Assembly: GCF_025244905.1 (NCBI RefSeq)
Contig: NZ_CP104285.1
Coordinates: forward strand, 2,852,001 to 2,916,000
Source of the DNA: Enterobacter mori
GTDB lineage: Bacteria > Pseudomonadota > Gammaproteobacteria > Enterobacterales > Enterobacteriaceae
Length of the DNA stretch: 64,000 bases
Direction: 5' to 3'
The stretch's first letter is position 1. The number at the start of each line of letters is the position of its first letter. The translations under genes and the position numbers were made by a program. Positions 1 to 9,773 of the stretch are shown piece after piece. The notes under the pieces were generated by a model. That model saw only the letters and a program-made list of their open reading frames with translations, was not told the DNA's origin and ran no database searches.

Positions 1-407
1 TCACGCTCGCCGCCTGCGCTACCGCGGGCTATAGTTACTGGCGTATGCAGCAGGAACCGACTGCCGCTGCTGCCAAAGCTGAAGCGCCACCGCCTCCGGC
101 TCCCGTGTTCTTCCCGCTGGACACCTTCACCGTCAACCTGGGTGATGCGGATCGTGTGCTTTATGTTGGCATTACGCTGCGCCTGAAAGACGAAGCGACT
201 CGTTCTCGTCTGAACGATTATCTTCCTGAAGTGCGTAGCCGTCTGCTGCTGCTGTTCTCTCGTCAGGACGCTTCGACGCTCGCTACCGATGACGGTAAGC
301 AAAAACTGGTCGACGCCATCAAACAGACGCTGTCGACCCCGCTGGTAAACGGCCAACCTAAGCAGGAAGTCACTGACGTTCTGTATACAGCCTTCATTCT
401 GCGGTAA
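1..407 (+). CDS. fliL: FliL, primary flagellum (5' end cut by window edge)
   Basis: Inner-membrane, basal-body-associated protein that surrounds the stators and supports motor torque. The reading frame is open from the first bases, so the N-terminus and most of the transmembrane helix lie outside the window. The visible part keeps the end of the helix (around AGYSYW), a Pro/Ala-rich linker and the periplasmic FliL domain with [15 protein letters not shown], close to E. coli FliL, ending in TAFILR. It is the first gene of a fliLMNOPQR run and ends 4 bases before fliM. Confidence 0.95.
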   Translation, partial: TLAACATAGYSYWRMQQEPTAAAAKAEAPPPPAPVFFPLDTFTVNLGDADRVLYVGITLRLKDEATRSRLNDYLPEVRSRLLLLFSRQDASTLATDDGKQKLVDAIKQTLSTPLVNGQPKQEVTDVLYTAFILR

Positions 408-411
408 CGAC

Positions 412-1416
412 ATGGGCGACAGTATTCTTTCTCAGGCAGAAATCGATGCGCTGCTCAACGGCGACAGCGATAAAAGTGATGATCCGCAACCGGGTCTGAG
501 CGGCGACGACAATATTCGCCCCTATGACCCGAATACCCAGCGTCGCGTGGTACGTGAACGTCTGCAGGCGCTGGAGATCATCAACGAACGTTTTGCGCGT
601 CAGTTCCGTATGGGGCTGTTTAACCTGCTGCGTCGTAGCCCGGATATCACCGTCGGCGCGATCCGCATTCAGCCGTATCATGAGTTTGCCCGCAACCTGC
701 CGGTGCCAACCAACCTTAACCTGATCCATCTGAAGCCGCTGCGCGGCACCGGTCTGGTGGTGTTTTCACCAAGCCTGGTGTTCATTGCGGTGGATAACCT
801 GTTCGGCGGCGACGGGCGTTTCCCGACCAAAGTGGAAGGCCGCGAGTTTACCCATACCGAGCAGCGCGTCATTAACCGCATGCTGAAGCTGGCGCTGGAA
901 TCCTATAGCGACGCGTGGAAGGCGATTAACCCGCTGGAAGTGGAGTACGTCCGTTCCGAGATGCAGGTGAAATTTACCAATATCACCACCTCGCCGAACG
1001 ATATCGTCGTTAACACGCCGTTCCATGTTGAAATCGGCAACCTGACCGGTGAGTTCAACATCTGCCTGCCGTTCAGCATGATCGAACCGCTGCGCGAGCT
1101 GCTGGTGAACCCGCCGCTGGAGAACTCGCGCCACGAAGATCAGAACTGGCGTGAAAACCTGGTCCGCCAGGTTCAGCATTCGCAGCTGGAGCTGGTGGCG
1201 AGCTTTGCCGATATTCCGCTGCGGTTATCTCAGATCCTGAAATTACAACCCGGCGACGTTTTGCCGATAGAAAAACCCGACCGCATTATTGCCCATGTGG
1301 ATGGTGTCCCCGTGCTGACCAGTCAGTACGGCACAATTAACGGCCAGTATGCGTTACGCGTTGAGCACTTGATCAACCCGATATTGAATTCGCTGAATGA
1401 GGAACAGCCCAAATGA
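412..1416 (+). CDS. fliM: Flagellar motor switch protein FliM (primary system)
   Basis: C-ring protein that binds phospho-CheY and, with FliG and FliN, sets rotation direction. The protein is 334 residues, the E. coli length. The N-terminal CheY-binding peptide is intact (GDSILSQAEIDALLNG, residues 2-17). It is followed by the middle CheC-like domain and a C-terminal SpoA domain that contacts FliN. The stop codon overlaps the start of fliN by 4 bases, which suggests translational coupling. Compare the diverged copy at 62544-63536. Confidence 0.98.
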   Translation: MGDSILSQAEIDALLNGDSDKSDDPQPGLSGDDNIRPYDPNTQRRVVRERLQALEIINERFARQFRMGLFNLLRRSPDITVGAIRIQPYHEFARNLPVPTNLNLIHLKPLRGTGLVVFSPSLVFIAVDNLFGGDGRFPTKVEGREFTHTEQRVINRMLKLALESYSDAWKAINPLEVEYVRSEMQVKFTNITTSPNDIVVNTPFHVEIGNLTGEFNICLPFSMIEPLRELLVNPPLENSRHEDQNWRENLVRQVQHSQLELVASFADIPLRLSQILKLQPGDVLPIEKPDRIIAHVDGVPVLTSQYGTINGQYALRVEHLINPILNSLNEEQPK

Positions 1417-1826
1417 GTGACATGAACAATCCGTCCGATGAAAACAGCGGAGCACTGGACGATCTGTGGGCTGACGCGTTAAACGAGCAAAAGACAACCC
1501 CGACGAAAAGCGCGGCGGACGCGGTATTCCAGCAGCTGGGCGGCGGCGACGTCAGCGGCACGCTGCAGGATATCGACCTGATCATGGATATCCCGGTTAA
1601 GCTGACGGTTGAGCTGGGCCGCACCCGTATGACCATTAAAGAGCTGCTGCGCCTGACGCAGGGTTCCGTGGTCGCCCTTGACGGCCTGGCCGGTGAGCCG
1701 CTGGATATTCTGATCAACGGTTATCTGATTGCTCAGGGTGAAGTGGTGGTGGTTGCTGATAAGTACGGCGTACGCATCACCGACATCATTACGCCATCCG
1801 AACGTATGCGTCGTCTGAGCCGTTAA
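1413..1826 (+). CDS. fliN: Flagellar motor switch protein FliN (primary system)
   Basis: C-ring protein with one SpoA domain that forms the lower ring with FliM and docks the FliH/FliI ATPase complex. The protein is 137 residues, the same as E. coli. The variable acidic N-terminus (about 50 residues) precedes the conserved SpoA domain, which has the IPVKLTVELGRT and LLRLTQGSVVALDGLAG motifs and ends in SERMRRLSR. The start overlaps the end of fliM and fliO follows after 2 bases. Confidence 0.98.
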   Translation: MSDMNNPSDENSGALDDLWADALNEQKTTPTKSAADAVFQQLGGGDVSGTLQDIDLIMDIPVKLTVELGRTRMTIKELLRLTQGSVVALDGLAGEPLDILINGYLIAQGEVVVVADKYGVRITDIITPSERMRRLSR

Positions 1827-1828
1827 GC

Positions 1829-2203
1829 ATGAAAACCCAGGCAACAATGTCCCAACCCTCCGCGGTACCTGGCTCACCGCTGCTCCAGGTGAGCGGTGCC
1901 CTGTTCGGCATTATTGCCTTCATTCTTATTGCGGCCTGGCTGGCTAAGCGCTTTGGTCTGGCGGGCAAAACCGCCGGGACTCGCGGCCTGAAGGTCAGCG
2001 CCAGTACCACGCTGGGGCCACGCGAGCGCGTGGTCATCGTCGACGTGGAAGATGCGCGTCTGGTGCTGGGAATTACCGCTTCAAACATCAATGTCCTACA
2101 TAAACTGCCGCCCGCCCCTGTCACAGGTGACGAACGCGCAGAAGCCCCAGCGGATTTCCAGTCCGTTATGAAGAGTTTGCTTAAGCGTTCCGGGAGATCC
2201 TGA
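1829..2203 (+). CDS. fliO: Flagellar export chaperone FliO (primary system)
   Basis: Bitopic inner-membrane protein that helps assemble the FliP ring of the flagellar type III export gate. The protein is 124 residues. One transmembrane helix lies at about residues 20-41 ([19 protein letters not shown]), followed by a cytoplasmic domain with the family motif [20 protein letters not shown]. The ATG lies 2 bases after fliN, and the stop overlaps the fliP start. Confidence 0.95.
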   Translation: MKTQATMSQPSAVPGSPLLQVSGALFGIIAFILIAAWLAKRFGLAGKTAGTRGLKVSASTTLGPRERVVIVDVEDARLVLGITASNINVLHKLPPAPVTGDERAEAPADFQSVMKSLLKRSGRS

Positions 2204-2940
2204 TGCGCCGTTTGTTATCCCTTACGCTTGCGGGTGTTGGCCTGTTTGCTCCCGCGGTCTATGCGCAACTGCCCGGACTGGTTTCGACGCCGCTCGCCGG
2301 AGGCGGTCAAAGCTGGTCGCTTTCGGTTCAGACGCTGGTGTTCATCACCTCTCTAACCTTTATTCCGGCCATTCTGCTGATGATGACCAGCTTCACCCGC
2401 ATCATCATTGTTTTTGGCCTGCTGCGAAACGCCCTGGGAACCCCTTCCGCGCCGCCCAACCAGGTGCTGCTGGGTTTGGCCCTGTTTTTGACCTTTTTCA
2501 TTATGTCGCCGGTGATCGACAAGATTTACACCGACGCCTACCAGCCGTTTAGCGAAGATAAAATCTCGATGGAGGTTGCGCTGGAGAAAGGCGCGCAGCC
2601 GCTGCGTGAATTTATGCTGCGCCAGACGCGTGAAGCGGATTTAGCGCTTTTTGCCCGCCTGTCCAACACCGGCGAGCTTCAGGGACCGGAAGCGGTGCCG
2701 ATGCGCATTTTGCTGCCAGCCTATGTGACCAGCGAGCTAAAAACCGCGTTCCAGATTGGCTTCACTATTTTCATTCCGTTCCTGATTATCGACCTGGTGA
2801 TCGCAAGCGTCCTGATGGCGCTAGGGATGATGATGGTGCCCCCTGCAACCATCGCTCTGCCCTTTAAGATCATGCTCTTTGTGCTGGTCGATGGCTGGCA
2901 GCTGCTGGTCAGTTCGCTGGCGCAGAGTTTCTACAGTTGA
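2203..2940 (+). CDS. fliP: Flagellar export gate protein FliP (primary system)
   Basis: Core channel protein of the flagellar type III export gate, forming the FliP5-FliQ4-FliR1 complex. The protein is 245 residues, the E. coli length. It begins with a cleavable signal peptide (hydrophobic to about residue 21, ending VYAQ) and has four transmembrane segments. The Met-rich family motif ALGMMMVPP is near the C-terminus. It starts on the last base of the fliO stop codon. A full paralogue is at 61057-61788. Confidence 0.98.
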   Translation: MRRLLSLTLAGVGLFAPAVYAQLPGLVSTPLAGGGQSWSLSVQTLVFITSLTFIPAILLMMTSFTRIIIVFGLLRNALGTPSAPPNQVLLGLALFLTFFIMSPVIDKIYTDAYQPFSEDKISMEVALEKGAQPLREFMLRQTREADLALFARLSNTGELQGPEAVPMRILLPAYVTSELKTAFQIGFTIFIPFLIIDLVIASVLMALGMMMVPPATIALPFKIMLFVLVDGWQLLVSSLAQSFYS

Positions 2941-2950
2941 GGAGCGCGCA

Positions 2951-3220
2951 ATGACGCCAGAATCGGTCATGATGATGGGCACGGAAGCGATGAAAGTCGC
3001 GATTGCCGTTGCCGCCCCGCTGCTGCTTGTTGCCCTCGTGACCGGTCTGATCATCAGTATCCTGCAGGCTGCCACGCAGATTAACGAAATGACGCTGTCG
3101 TTTATCCCGAAAATCATTGCCGTGTTCGTGGCGATTATCGTCGCCGGGCCGTGGATGCTGAACCTGCTGCTGGACTATATGCGCAACCTGTTCACCAATC
3201 TGCCGTACATCATCGGCTGA
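2951..3220 (+). CDS. fliQ: Flagellar export gate protein FliQ (primary system)
   Basis: Small export-gate subunit of 89 residues with two transmembrane helices that packs around the FliP/FliR core. The ATG at 2951 is preceded by GGAG with 6-base spacing. It begins MTPESVM and contains [12 protein letters not shown], both characteristic of the family. A longer upstream reading frame exists but overlaps fliP and lacks a ribosome site. Confidence 0.97.
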   Translation: MTPESVMMMGTEAMKVAIAVAAPLLLVALVTGLIISILQAATQINEMTLSFIPKIIAVFVAIIVAGPWMLNLLLDYMRNLFTNLPYIIG

Positions 3221-3227
3221 TATCACG

Positions 3228-4013
3228 ATGCTGCACTTCACCAGCGATCAATATGTCCAGTGGCTGGGCGTCTACTTCTGGCCGATGCTGCGCATTATGG
3301 CGCTCATCTCGACCGCCCCTATTCTCAGCGAGAAATCGATACCCAAGCGCATCAAAGTGGGCCTGGGGATCGTCATCACGATTATTGTCGCCCCATCCCT
3401 GCCGCCGGTTGATATCCCTGTATTTTCCGCAAACGCCGTATGGGTGGCGCTTCAGCAGGTGATGATCGGCGTAGCCGTTGGGTTTACCATGCAGCTCGCC
3501 TTTGCGGCAGTGCGTACTGCGGGTGAGCTGATCGGCCTGCAAATGGGGTTATCCTTCGCCACCTTCGTCGACCCCGGCAGCCACCTCAACATGCCGGTGC
3601 TGGCGCGCATCATCGATCTGCTGGCGATGCTGCTGTTCCTGTCGTTTAACGGCCACTTATGGCTTATCTCAATGCTGGTGGACACCTTCCACACGTTGCC
3701 GATTGGCGAAAATCCGGTTAACAGCAACGCGTTTCTGGCGCTGGTGCGTGCCGCCGGGCTGATTTTTCTCAACGGGCTGATGCTGGCGCTGCCGATCATC
3801 ACCCTGCTGCTGACCGTTAACCTGGCATTAGGCTTACTGAACAGAATGGCGCCGCAGCTTTCCGTGTTTGTCATTGGTTTTCCCGTAACGTTGACGGTCG
3901 GTCTTTTATTAATGTCATTGCTAATGCCACTTATCGCCCCCTTCTGTGAACATTTATTCAGCGAGATATTCAACCTGTTAGCGGATATTGTCAGCGAACT
4001 GCCTCGCAAATAA
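3228..4013 (+). CDS. fliR: Flagellar export gate protein FliR (primary system)
   Basis: Single-copy subunit that completes the FliPQR channel through the inner membrane. The protein is 261 residues, as in E. coli, and has about six hydrophobic segments. Family motifs [16 protein letters not shown] and LSFNGHLWL are present. It is the last gene of the primary fli operon. rcsA follows in the same orientation after a 297-base regulatory gap, the standard enterobacterial order. Confidence 0.98.
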   Translation: MLHFTSDQYVQWLGVYFWPMLRIMALISTAPILSEKSIPKRIKVGLGIVITIIVAPSLPPVDIPVFSANAVWVALQQVMIGVAVGFTMQLAFAAVRTAGELIGLQMGLSFATFVDPGSHLNMPVLARIIDLLAMLLFLSFNGHLWLISMLVDTFHTLPIGENPVNSNAFLALVRAAGLIFLNGLMLALPIITLLLTVNLALGLLNRMAPQLSVFVIGFPVTLTVGLLLMSLLMPLIAPFCEHLFSEIFNLLADIVSELPRK

Positions 4014-4310
4014 TAGTCCTCACACTCCATATTGTCTTTCTGAGGATATTCCTAAAATAAAACGCGAAAAACATCTTCCAGGATATATCTGACGCGGTTT
4101 AAATGTTTCTAACCATCTCACAATACTTAATATTTACTTTACTTTAAGAAGATTCCTGGCAAATTATAAGTAACTTTACGGGATAGTGAGTTCGCCTGAA
4201 AGTCTTTGTCATGCTCACAGGTTTTATTTGGTTTTTTCCATCCCGTATGGCTGTTTATGAGCTCTCAGGCAGATGGTGAATTATCGTTACGCATTGAGTG
4301 AGGGTATGCC
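4014..4310 (+). promoter_or_regulatory. rcsA upstream region with two candidate RcsAB boxes
   Basis: AT-rich 297-base gap between fliR and rcsA. Two sites match the RcsAB consensus TAAGAATATTCCTA at 12 of 14 positions: TGAGGATATTCCTA at 4041-4054 and TAAGAAGATTCCTG at 4145-4158. rcsA is known to be autoactivated through an RcsAB box and silenced by H-NS in E. coli, which fits the location and base composition. A GAGGG ribosome site lies 6 bases before the ATG at 4311. No small gene is evident here. Confidence 0.6.
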
Positions 4311-4934
4311 ATGTCAACGATCATTATGGATTTATGCAGCTACACCCGGCTAGGGTTAACCGGGTATCTGGCAAGCAGAGGGGTAAGAAAGAGAGACATC
4401 AACGATGCACACACCGTTGACGAACTCGAAGCCGCTTGTGAAGCACACAAGCCTGGCGTGGTGTTTATTAATGAGGACTGTTTCATTCACGATCCAGCCA
4501 ACAGTCAGCACATTAAGCAAATCATTAATCAGCATCCTAAAACGTTGTTTATTGTTTTTATGGCGATCGCCAATATTCATTTCGACGAATATTTGTTGGT
4601 CCGTAAAAATTTATTGATCAGTTCTAAATCGATTAAACCCGAGTCGCTGGATGACATTTTGGGTGATTATTTGAATAAAGAAGTTAAGAATGTAGGAGCG
4701 GTTAACTTACCCACCCTATCATTAAGCAGAACTGAATCAAGTATGCTCAGAATGTGGATGGCTGGACAAGGGACAATTCAGATCTCGGACCAGATGAATA
4801 TCAAGGCAAAAACGGTTTCGTCACACAAAGGAAATATTAAAAGGAAAATTAAAACGCATAATAAGCAAGTGATCTACCACGTCGTTCGCCTGACCGATAA
4901 TGTCACAAACGGAATTTTCGTTAATATGCGCTGA
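4311..4934 (+). CDS. rcsA: Capsule synthesis regulator RcsA
   Basis: Auxiliary transcription factor that pairs with RcsB at RcsAB boxes to switch on colanic-acid capsule genes and repress flhDC. The protein is 207 residues, the E. coli length. It has an N-terminal receiver-like region without a functional phosphorylation pocket and a C-terminal LuxR-type helix-turn-helix (about 135-195, with [16 protein letters not shown] and [15 protein letters not shown]). A Rho-independent terminator follows. Base composition is more AT-rich than its neighbours, as is usual for rcsA. Confidence 0.98.
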   Translation: MSTIIMDLCSYTRLGLTGYLASRGVRKRDINDAHTVDELEAACEAHKPGVVFINEDCFIHDPANSQHIKQIINQHPKTLFIVFMAIANIHFDEYLLVRKNLLISSKSIKPESLDDILGDYLNKEVKNVGAVNLPTLSLSRTESSMLRMWMAGQGTIQISDQMNIKAKTVSSHKGNIKRKIKTHNKQVIYHVVRLTDNVTNGIFVNMR

Positions 4935-4965
4935 TCTGCGCAAGACCTTCTGTACCCTACCTGCG

Positions 4966-4991
4966 ATCTCTGGCCTGGCCAGAGATTTTTG
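4966..4991 (+). terminator. Rho-independent terminator after rcsA
   Basis: Stem ATCTCTGG (4966-4973) pairs with CCAGAGAT (4979-4986) across a 5-base loop and runs into TTTTT. It lies 30 bases after the rcsA stop. Confidence 0.8.
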
Positions 4992-5039
4992 CATTTTCAG
5001 CCGCATGGGCCGGGGACGGGAACGCCGCCCGACACCACG

Positions 5040-5228
5040 CTATTCTGCTGCTTCTACAAAAATACCATCCTCATGTCCCAGCTCGTTAAAGAACCAGATG
5101 CCGAGCGGGTAGTCTTCCAGTGAAACCAGGTACATTACGCCTTCGCTAAACTCTTCTATTGCCAGCACCACACCCGGGCGGCGCGGCCCACCGTCCGTTT
5201 TAACGGTTACCCGATCGTTGACCTTCAT
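5040..5228 (-). CDS. dsrB: Small conserved protein DsrB
   Basis: Protein of 62 residues almost identical in layout to E. coli DsrB (begins [19 protein letters not shown] and contains [13 protein letters not shown]). The ATG at 5228 has the AGGAGGAAT-type ribosome site; the frame extends upstream but homologues start here. Function is not well defined. In E. coli the gene is regulated by sigma-S and H-NS. It is divergent from yodD and lies in the rcsA-dsrB-yodD-dsrA neighbourhood. Confidence 0.92.
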   Translation of the reverse strand: MKVNDRVTVKTDGGPRRPGVVLAIEEFSEGVMYLVSLEDYPLGIWFFNELGHEDGIFVEAAE

Positions 5229-5316
5229 ACATTCCTCCTGTGGTTTTGAGCCAGTGTAGAACAAAACGCATTAACTGGCACCGATGCCCGGCGCGAATGG
5301 TGTTTTTGTGTGCGGT

Positions 5317-5324
5317 CTATACTT
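5317..5324 (+). promoter_or_regulatory. Sigma-S-type extended -10 for yodD
   Basis: CTATACTT matches the sigma-S -10 consensus exactly, 33 bases before the yodD ATG. Sigma-S control of yodD is inferred from this match and from the stress role reported for the gene in E. coli. Confidence 0.5.
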
Positions 5325-5356
5325 ATGGATGGACACGGTTGCATGAGGACCCCGTA

Positions 5357-5584
5357 ATGAAGACCGATAAAGAGTACAGCGACACCATCAAGCGTGAGGT
5401 GGAGGTGGATGTCGATGCCCTGCTGGCCGCAATCAATGAGATCAGTGAGTCCGAAGTTCGCCGCTCAGACGATGAGTCAGACAAAGTGATTGTGAACGGA
5501 AGGGACTATCACACTTACCGCGAGCTGGCCGAAGCCTTCGAGCTTGATATTCATGACTTCAGCGTGTCTGAAGCGAACCGGTAA
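5357..5584 (+). CDS. yodD: Stress-induced small protein YodD
   Basis: Protein of 75 residues matching E. coli YodD along its length (begins MKTDKEYSDTIKREVEVDVD, ends DIHDFSVSEANR). It is acidic with no membrane segment or signal. The ATG at 5357 follows an AGGA ribosome site; the frame continues upstream without support. The homologue is reported as induced by peroxide, cadmium and acid, but its molecular role is unknown. The 3' end of dsrA points toward its stop codon. Confidence 0.92.
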   Translation: MKTDKEYSDTIKREVEVDVDALLAAINEISESEVRRSDDESDKVIVNGRDYHTYRELAEAFELDIHDFSVSEANR

Positions 5585-5589
5585 GATGA

Positions 5590-5679
5590 AAAAAATCCCG
5601 GTCATGGGGATGGCCGGGATCAAACTTGCTTATGCAAGAAGCACTTGAAAATTCGTTACACCAGGAAATCTGATGTAGA
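5590..5679 (-). ncRNA. dsrA: DsrA small regulatory RNA
   Basis: Hfq-dependent sRNA that activates rpoS translation and represses hns. Read on the minus strand, the sequence starts ACATCAGATTTCCTGGTGTA and continues with ACGAATTTT and AAGTGCTTCTTGC, the E. coli DsrA segments that form stem-loop 1 and pair with rpoS and hns. It ends in a terminator stem ATCCCGG/CCGGGAT followed by seven U. The terminator loop differs from E. coli (ATCCCCATGA region), but the stem is preserved. Its position between yodD and mpgP is also conserved. The 5' end is set by comparison with E. coli. Confidence 0.92.
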
Positions 5680-5882
5680 AACAACACTATCCTCAACGGA
5701 TTTGTCTGACAAGCATATATTCTCCTGGCGAATATAATATTTTATACATGTGAATTTTAGTTATGAGCAGCAACATGCGCCGCGTGTGGGTTACGCAGGA
5801 ACGATTCCGTCAAACCGCTCTCCCGACACAGTCTTTTTTAGGAATAATCTTAGAAAGCGCTCGTCAGCTATCAGGAGTCCTT

Positions 5883-6683
5883 ATGCCTTCGCTTCAGAAG
5901 CCACTGCTGATTTTCACCGATCTGGATGGGACCCTGCTGGATATTCATACTTATGACTGGCAGCCTGCCGCCGCATGGCTGGAGCGGCTACAGGATAAAC
6001 AGGTCCCCGTTATCCTTTGCAGTAGCAAGACGGCGGCTGAAATGCTCGACATCCAGCAGGAGTTAGGCCTGGAAGGACTGCCATTCATTGCGGAAAACGG
6101 GGCGGTCATTCAGCCTGATGTTCGCTGGGATCCTCCTGCCCGACGCATTACAGGGATGGCACATCATACGATTCGTCACGTCATCGAGCAGATCAGGCTG
6201 CAAACGCACGTTAAATTCACCACCTTTGACGACGTGAATGAACGGGTAATCGGTGAATGGACGGGACTGACGCCTTCCCGTTCGCTGCTTGCGCGCAGGC
6301 ATGAAGCGTCCGTGACGTTAATCTGGCGCGACAGCGATGCGCAAATGACGCGCTTTGAAGAGGCGCTGGAACCGCATGGCTTGCAGTGTGTGCAGGGGGC
6401 AAGATTCTGGCACGTCCTGGACGCGCGCTGCGGCAAGGATGTGGCGGTAAAATGGCTTACTGAACAGTATCGTCTGCAGGAGCGTGTTGCGTGGACATCA
6501 CTTGGGCTGGGCGATGGTCCCAACGATGCCTCGCTGTTAGACAGCGTCGACTTTGCGGTAGTGGTCAAAGGCATTAACCGCCAGGGCATTTCGCTGCAGA
6601 ACGATAGCCCAGAACGGGTTTATCACACCCAGCTTCCCGGTCCCGCGGGCTGGCGCGAAGGGCTCGATCACTTCTTGTTGTGA
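5883..6683 (+). CDS. mpgP: Mannosyl-3-phosphoglycerate phosphatase family protein (YedP)
   Basis: HAD-superfamily phosphatase, Cof/MPGP type, of 266 residues. HAD motif I is [10 protein letters not shown] near residues 11-20 and motif IV is [13 protein letters not shown] near the C-terminus, so the catalytic aspartates are present. The ATG at 5883 has AGGAG 6 bases upstream; earlier in-frame ATGs lack a ribosome site and homology. It is called mannosyl-3-phosphoglycerate phosphatase from family membership; the physiological substrate in enterobacteria is uncertain. The last 16 bases overlap the end of dgcQ on the other strand. Confidence 0.9.
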   Translation: MPSLQKPLLIFTDLDGTLLDIHTYDWQPAAAWLERLQDKQVPVILCSSKTAAEMLDIQQELGLEGLPFIAENGAVIQPDVRWDPPARRITGMAHHTIRHVIEQIRLQTHVKFTTFDDVNERVIGEWTGLTPSRSLLARRHEASVTLIWRDSDAQMTRFEEALEPHGLQCVQGARFWHVLDARCGKDVAVKWLTEQYRLQERVAWTSLGLGDGPNDASLLDSVDFAVVVKGINRQGISLQNDSPERVYHTQLPGPAGWREGLDHFLL

Positions 6684-8368
6684 TCGCGCCAGACGACGCA
6701 GTTGCGTCCCCCCTGCTTTGCCTCATACAACCGCGCATCGGCAATGGACTGCAGCTGCTCAAAATTATAGTTACCCCTCTCCTGCGCGCTGCTGACGCCC
6801 AGTGAGGCACTGATGCGCAGAGTGACGCACTTCTTAACCAGAATCTCTTTGCTGTCGATACGTGCGCGGATCCGCTCAGCAACATTTGCCGCTTCCTCAA
6901 GCGTCAGGCCAGGGAGCACGACACAAAACTCCTCGCCACCCACACGGCCGCCCACGTCATTGGTGCGCAGCGCACTCGCAATCAATCCTCCGGCGTGCGA
7001 CAACACTTTATCCCCTGCCTGATGCCCGAAGCGGTCATTGATGCCCTTGAAATGGTCCAGATCGATCTGGATGACAGAAAACGGCAGGGACTGCTGCTGG
7101 CATTGCTTCGCAAGGGCTTTCGCCCGTTCAAACAGCGCCCCACGATTATTCAGGCGGGTCAGCGGATCGTGCCAGGCCTGCCACTGAAGCGAGTGTTGAA
7201 GCGTATACATATTGCTGACCATACGCCGGATCACGAGCCAGGAGATCAGCAGCATGGCGGTGAAGAGTGCCCAGAGTAGCGCCAGCACAATACTGATGCT
7301 GCCGAAATCCCCGCGAACCCCCTCATGTAGCGTATGCACGCGCAGGACTACGCCCTCAAAATGATCGAGCCGTTCCCAACTGATAAAGCGGCTCCCCAGA
7401 CGAATCCCCCCCTCCGTGTCGGACTGGATAGCGTGAGCTATCTGCGCCAGCTCGCTTTCATCGAAGTGGTTAACCTTGCTTTCAGGTGATTCTGAGGTCG
7501 CAATCATATTGAGGCGCGTGTCGTAAAGCTGGTATTCACCTTCTGTATGGCTGTCCATGGCCTCCATCAGCAGCTGTTTCATCGTGTCAACGCTGATATC
7601 CATCGCCACCACGCCATACCAGTAATGGTCGTAATAGATCGGCACGCTGGCAGTAATAAGCCGCTTGTTCCCGATATATGACGACGGAGGCGAAATAAAC
7701 CAGCGAACGGCACGTGCGCGGTTTTCACGCTCAGACTGCTGTGAAAACCAGGGCTGCGTGACCAGCTGATAATAGCGGGGAGAAATATCTCTCGGTTGTA
7801 CAGGCGTATCGGTCGCTATAAAGAACCCTGCGCGGGAAACATACAGCACCCGCTCCATGTTACTGCTGTGCGATGACGCCAGACGCAGGAGGTACCCCAC
7901 TTCGAGGGCAGCAGAGAGTTCGTTTGCCAGGCGCTCGTTATCACGGTTGAGCAGTGTGGTTTTTTCAACAAACGCATCGGACACACCGTTGATGGGTAAC
8001 GTGCGATTTTCGTCCACCGCAATTTGCCAGTTTGTGGTGTTCCGCAGGGTATTAAAACGCGTCACCGCATTGTGCAGCACACCGAATGCCAGCGGTGTTT
8101 GCAGCGCATCGCGCATGCTGTGACGGAAGAAAAGCATTTTATCGACGTTGTACTGCAACTGCCTGTCCATGGCATTTGCGACCGTTTCCAGATGGTTACG
8201 CTGGCTGGAGATATAGGCATCTTCCAGTACCACCACTTCACGCCAGGTGAGGAGCGTGGAAAAGACCAGGACAATAATAAAGCAGAGATTAACAATCAGG
8301 CCGGGATTGCTACGCTGATGCAGCCATTGCTGAAGAGATCGTTTTACAACATAGGTATCGCGCTGCAC
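6668..8368 (-). CDS. dgcQ: Membrane diguanylate cyclase DgcQ (YedQ)
   Basis: Makes cyclic di-GMP, which favours cellulose and biofilm over swimming. The layout matches E. coli YedQ: a transmembrane helix near residues 23-42, a periplasmic CHASE7 sensor, a second helix near 355-375 and a C-terminal GGDEF domain. The active-site motif is GGEEF, preceded after five residues by RTND, an inhibitory I-site of the RxxD form, so it should be both active and product-inhibited. GTG at 8368 is preferred because AGGGAG lies 7 bases upstream; the earlier GTG at 8374 is too close to it. Confidence 0.93.
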   Translation of the reverse strand: MQRDTYVVKRSLQQWLHQRSNPGLIVNLCFIIVLVFSTLLTWREVVVLEDAYISSQRNHLETVANAMDRQLQYNVDKMLFFRHSMRDALQTPLAFGVLHNAVTRFNTLRNTTNWQIAVDENRTLPINGVSDAFVEKTTLLNRDNERLANELSAALEVGYLLRLASSHSSNMERVLYVSRAGFFIATDTPVQPRDISPRYYQLVTQPWFSQQSERENRARAVRWFISPPSSYIGNKRLITASVPIYYDHYWYGVVAMDISVDTMKQLLMEAMDSHTEGEYQLYDTRLNMIATSESPESKVNHFDESELAQIAHAIQSDTEGGIRLGSRFISWERLDHFEGVVLRVHTLHEGVRGDFGSISIVLALLWALFTAMLLISWLVIRRMVSNMYTLQHSLQWQAWHDPLTRLNNRGALFERAKALAKQCQQQSLPFSVIQIDLDHFKGINDRFGHQAGDKVLSHAGGLIASALRTNDVGGRVGGEEFCVVLPGLTLEEAANVAERIRARIDSKEILVKKCVTLRISASLGVSSAQERGNYNFEQLQSIADARLYEAKQGGRNCVVWRDHNKK

Positions 8369-8389
8369 ACACACTCCCTGGATGCCACA

Positions 8390-8415
8390 TAAAAACGCCC
8401 GGCGAACCGGGCGTT
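8390..8415 (-). terminator. Rho-independent terminator after yodC
   Basis: On the minus strand AACGCCCGG-TTCG-CCGGGCGTT is followed by a T run: a nine-pair stem with a UUCG tetraloop, just past the yodC stop and before dgcQ. Confidence 0.85.
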
Positions 8416-8422
8416 AGAGTGA

Positions 8423-8605
8423 TTAAGCCTTCTCGCGATGTTGCCGTCCGTCCCCCGGCTGAAGCTCGTCTTCACGAAACGCTTCCCGCTTGATGCCATA
8501 ACCATCATGCCACCGGCACTCCACCATACCACTGGAATAACCTGTGACAATCATACGCGGACCACCGTTCTTCGGCTTAACTTCATCACTGACCAAAAAG
8601 ACCAT
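8423..8605 (-). CDS. yodC: Small conserved protein YodC
   Basis: Protein of 60 residues matching E. coli YodC (DUF2158 family), with the diagnostic GGPRMIVTGYSSGMVECRW core. A GGAGG site sits 5 bases before the ATG. The function is unknown. It lies alone between dgcQ and yedI and has its own terminator. Confidence 0.92.
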   Translation of the reverse strand: MVFLVSDEVKPKNGGPRMIVTGYSSGMVECRWHDGYGIKREAFREDELQPGDGRQHREKA

Positions 8606-8683
8606 ACCCGCCTCCTGTATCAGGGTGAAACTTTTTCAATTTAGACGAGGAATGGCCTTTTTGCATCCCTGGTCGGGTAGCAA

Positions 8684-9595
8684 TTAGTGCGAGGCTCCAC
8701 GCATTTTTTCGACTGCTTTTACGGCAGCGACCACGATGGCGCCAATGATAAAGCCCAGCACCAGGTTCAACAGCGTCGGCAAAATAGCGGCGACAATCGC
8801 CCCCTGCGCCGAGGCAAAATGCTCAATCGCATGGTGCAGCGGTGCAATACCGTGCACGACAATCCCGCCGCCGACGAGGAACATGGCCAGCGTACCCACG
8901 ACCGACAAACTTTTCATCAGCCAGGGGGCCAGCGTCAGCAGGCTTTTACCGATACCGCGTGCTACCGCGCTCGATTTCTCCTCCAGCCAGTAGCCGATAT
9001 CATCCAGCTTGACGATAAGCCCCACCAGGCCGTAAACGCCCACGGTCACCAGAATCGCAATGCCGGAAAGCACCATAACCTGATTGACCAGCGGTGCTTC
9101 TGACACAATACCCAGCGTAATCGCCACGATTTCGGCCGAGAGAATAAAGTCGGTGCGGACAGCCCCTTTCACTTTATCACGTTCGAACGTCATAGGATCC
9201 TGAGCGGCAAGGGCCTCCAGACGCTGCTGGCGCACCTCTGGCGTGTCGCTCTCTTTACGTGAGGCAAAAGAGTGCAGGACTTTCTCGACCCCCTCGAAGC
9301 ACAAAAATGCGCCGCCAATCATCAGCAATGGCGTGATGGCCCAGGGGATAAAGGCGCTGATCAACAACGCGAGCGGAACGAGGATCACCTTATTGATAAA
9401 GGACCCCTTCGCCACGCTCCATACCACCGGCAACTCCCGGTTAGCCTTTACGCCAGTGACCTGCTGCGCGTTCAGCGATAAATCATCCCCCAGTACACCG
9501 GCGGTCTTTTTGGCCGCCAGTTTTCCCATGACCGAGATGTCGTCCAGCAAGGTGGCAATGTCGTCCAGTAATGTTAATAAGCTACTTCCTGCCAA
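8684..9595 (-). CDS. yedI: DUF808 inner-membrane protein YedI
   Basis: Polytopic inner-membrane protein of 303 residues, DUF808 family, function unknown. The N-terminus has [21 protein letters not shown] followed by several hydrophobic segments, with [16 protein letters not shown] near the C-terminus. The start is taken as TTG at 9595, because GGA lies 8 bases upstream and E. coli YedI starts at the equivalent residue. A longer frame upstream has no homology. Confidence 0.88.
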   Translation of the reverse strand: MAGSSLLTLLDDIATLLDDISVMGKLAAKKTAGVLGDDLSLNAQQVTGVKANRELPVVWSVAKGSFINKVILVPLALLISAFIPWAITPLLMIGGAFLCFEGVEKVLHSFASRKESDTPEVRQQRLEALAAQDPMTFERDKVKGAVRTDFILSAEIVAITLGIVSEAPLVNQVMVLSGIAILVTVGVYGLVGLIVKLDDIGYWLEEKSSAVARGIGKSLLTLAPWLMKSLSVVGTLAMFLVGGGIVVHGIAPLHHAIEHFASAQGAIVAAILPTLLNLVLGFIIGAIVVAAVKAVEKMRGASH

Positions 9596-9728
9596 AATCT
9601 CTATCCTTCTTTTTTTGCTAATTAAGTGAATAGTATGGAACAAAACCGCACACCCGGAAACAGGCACCTGACGTCAACAAAAAATTCACATTCAGACCAC
9701 AATTAAAGCACTCGCCAGACCGATAGTT

Positions 9729-9757
9729 TTGACGTTTACTATGAGCGAACTTTTTAT
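9729..9757 (+). promoter_or_regulatory. Sigma-70-like promoter for yedA
   Basis: TTGACG (9729-9734), a 17-base spacer and TTTTAT (9752-9757), placed 16 bases before the yedA ATG. The -35 matches 5 of 6 and the spacing is ideal. Confidence 0.5.
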
Positions 9758-9773
9758 TTCGACGTGAGGGACT

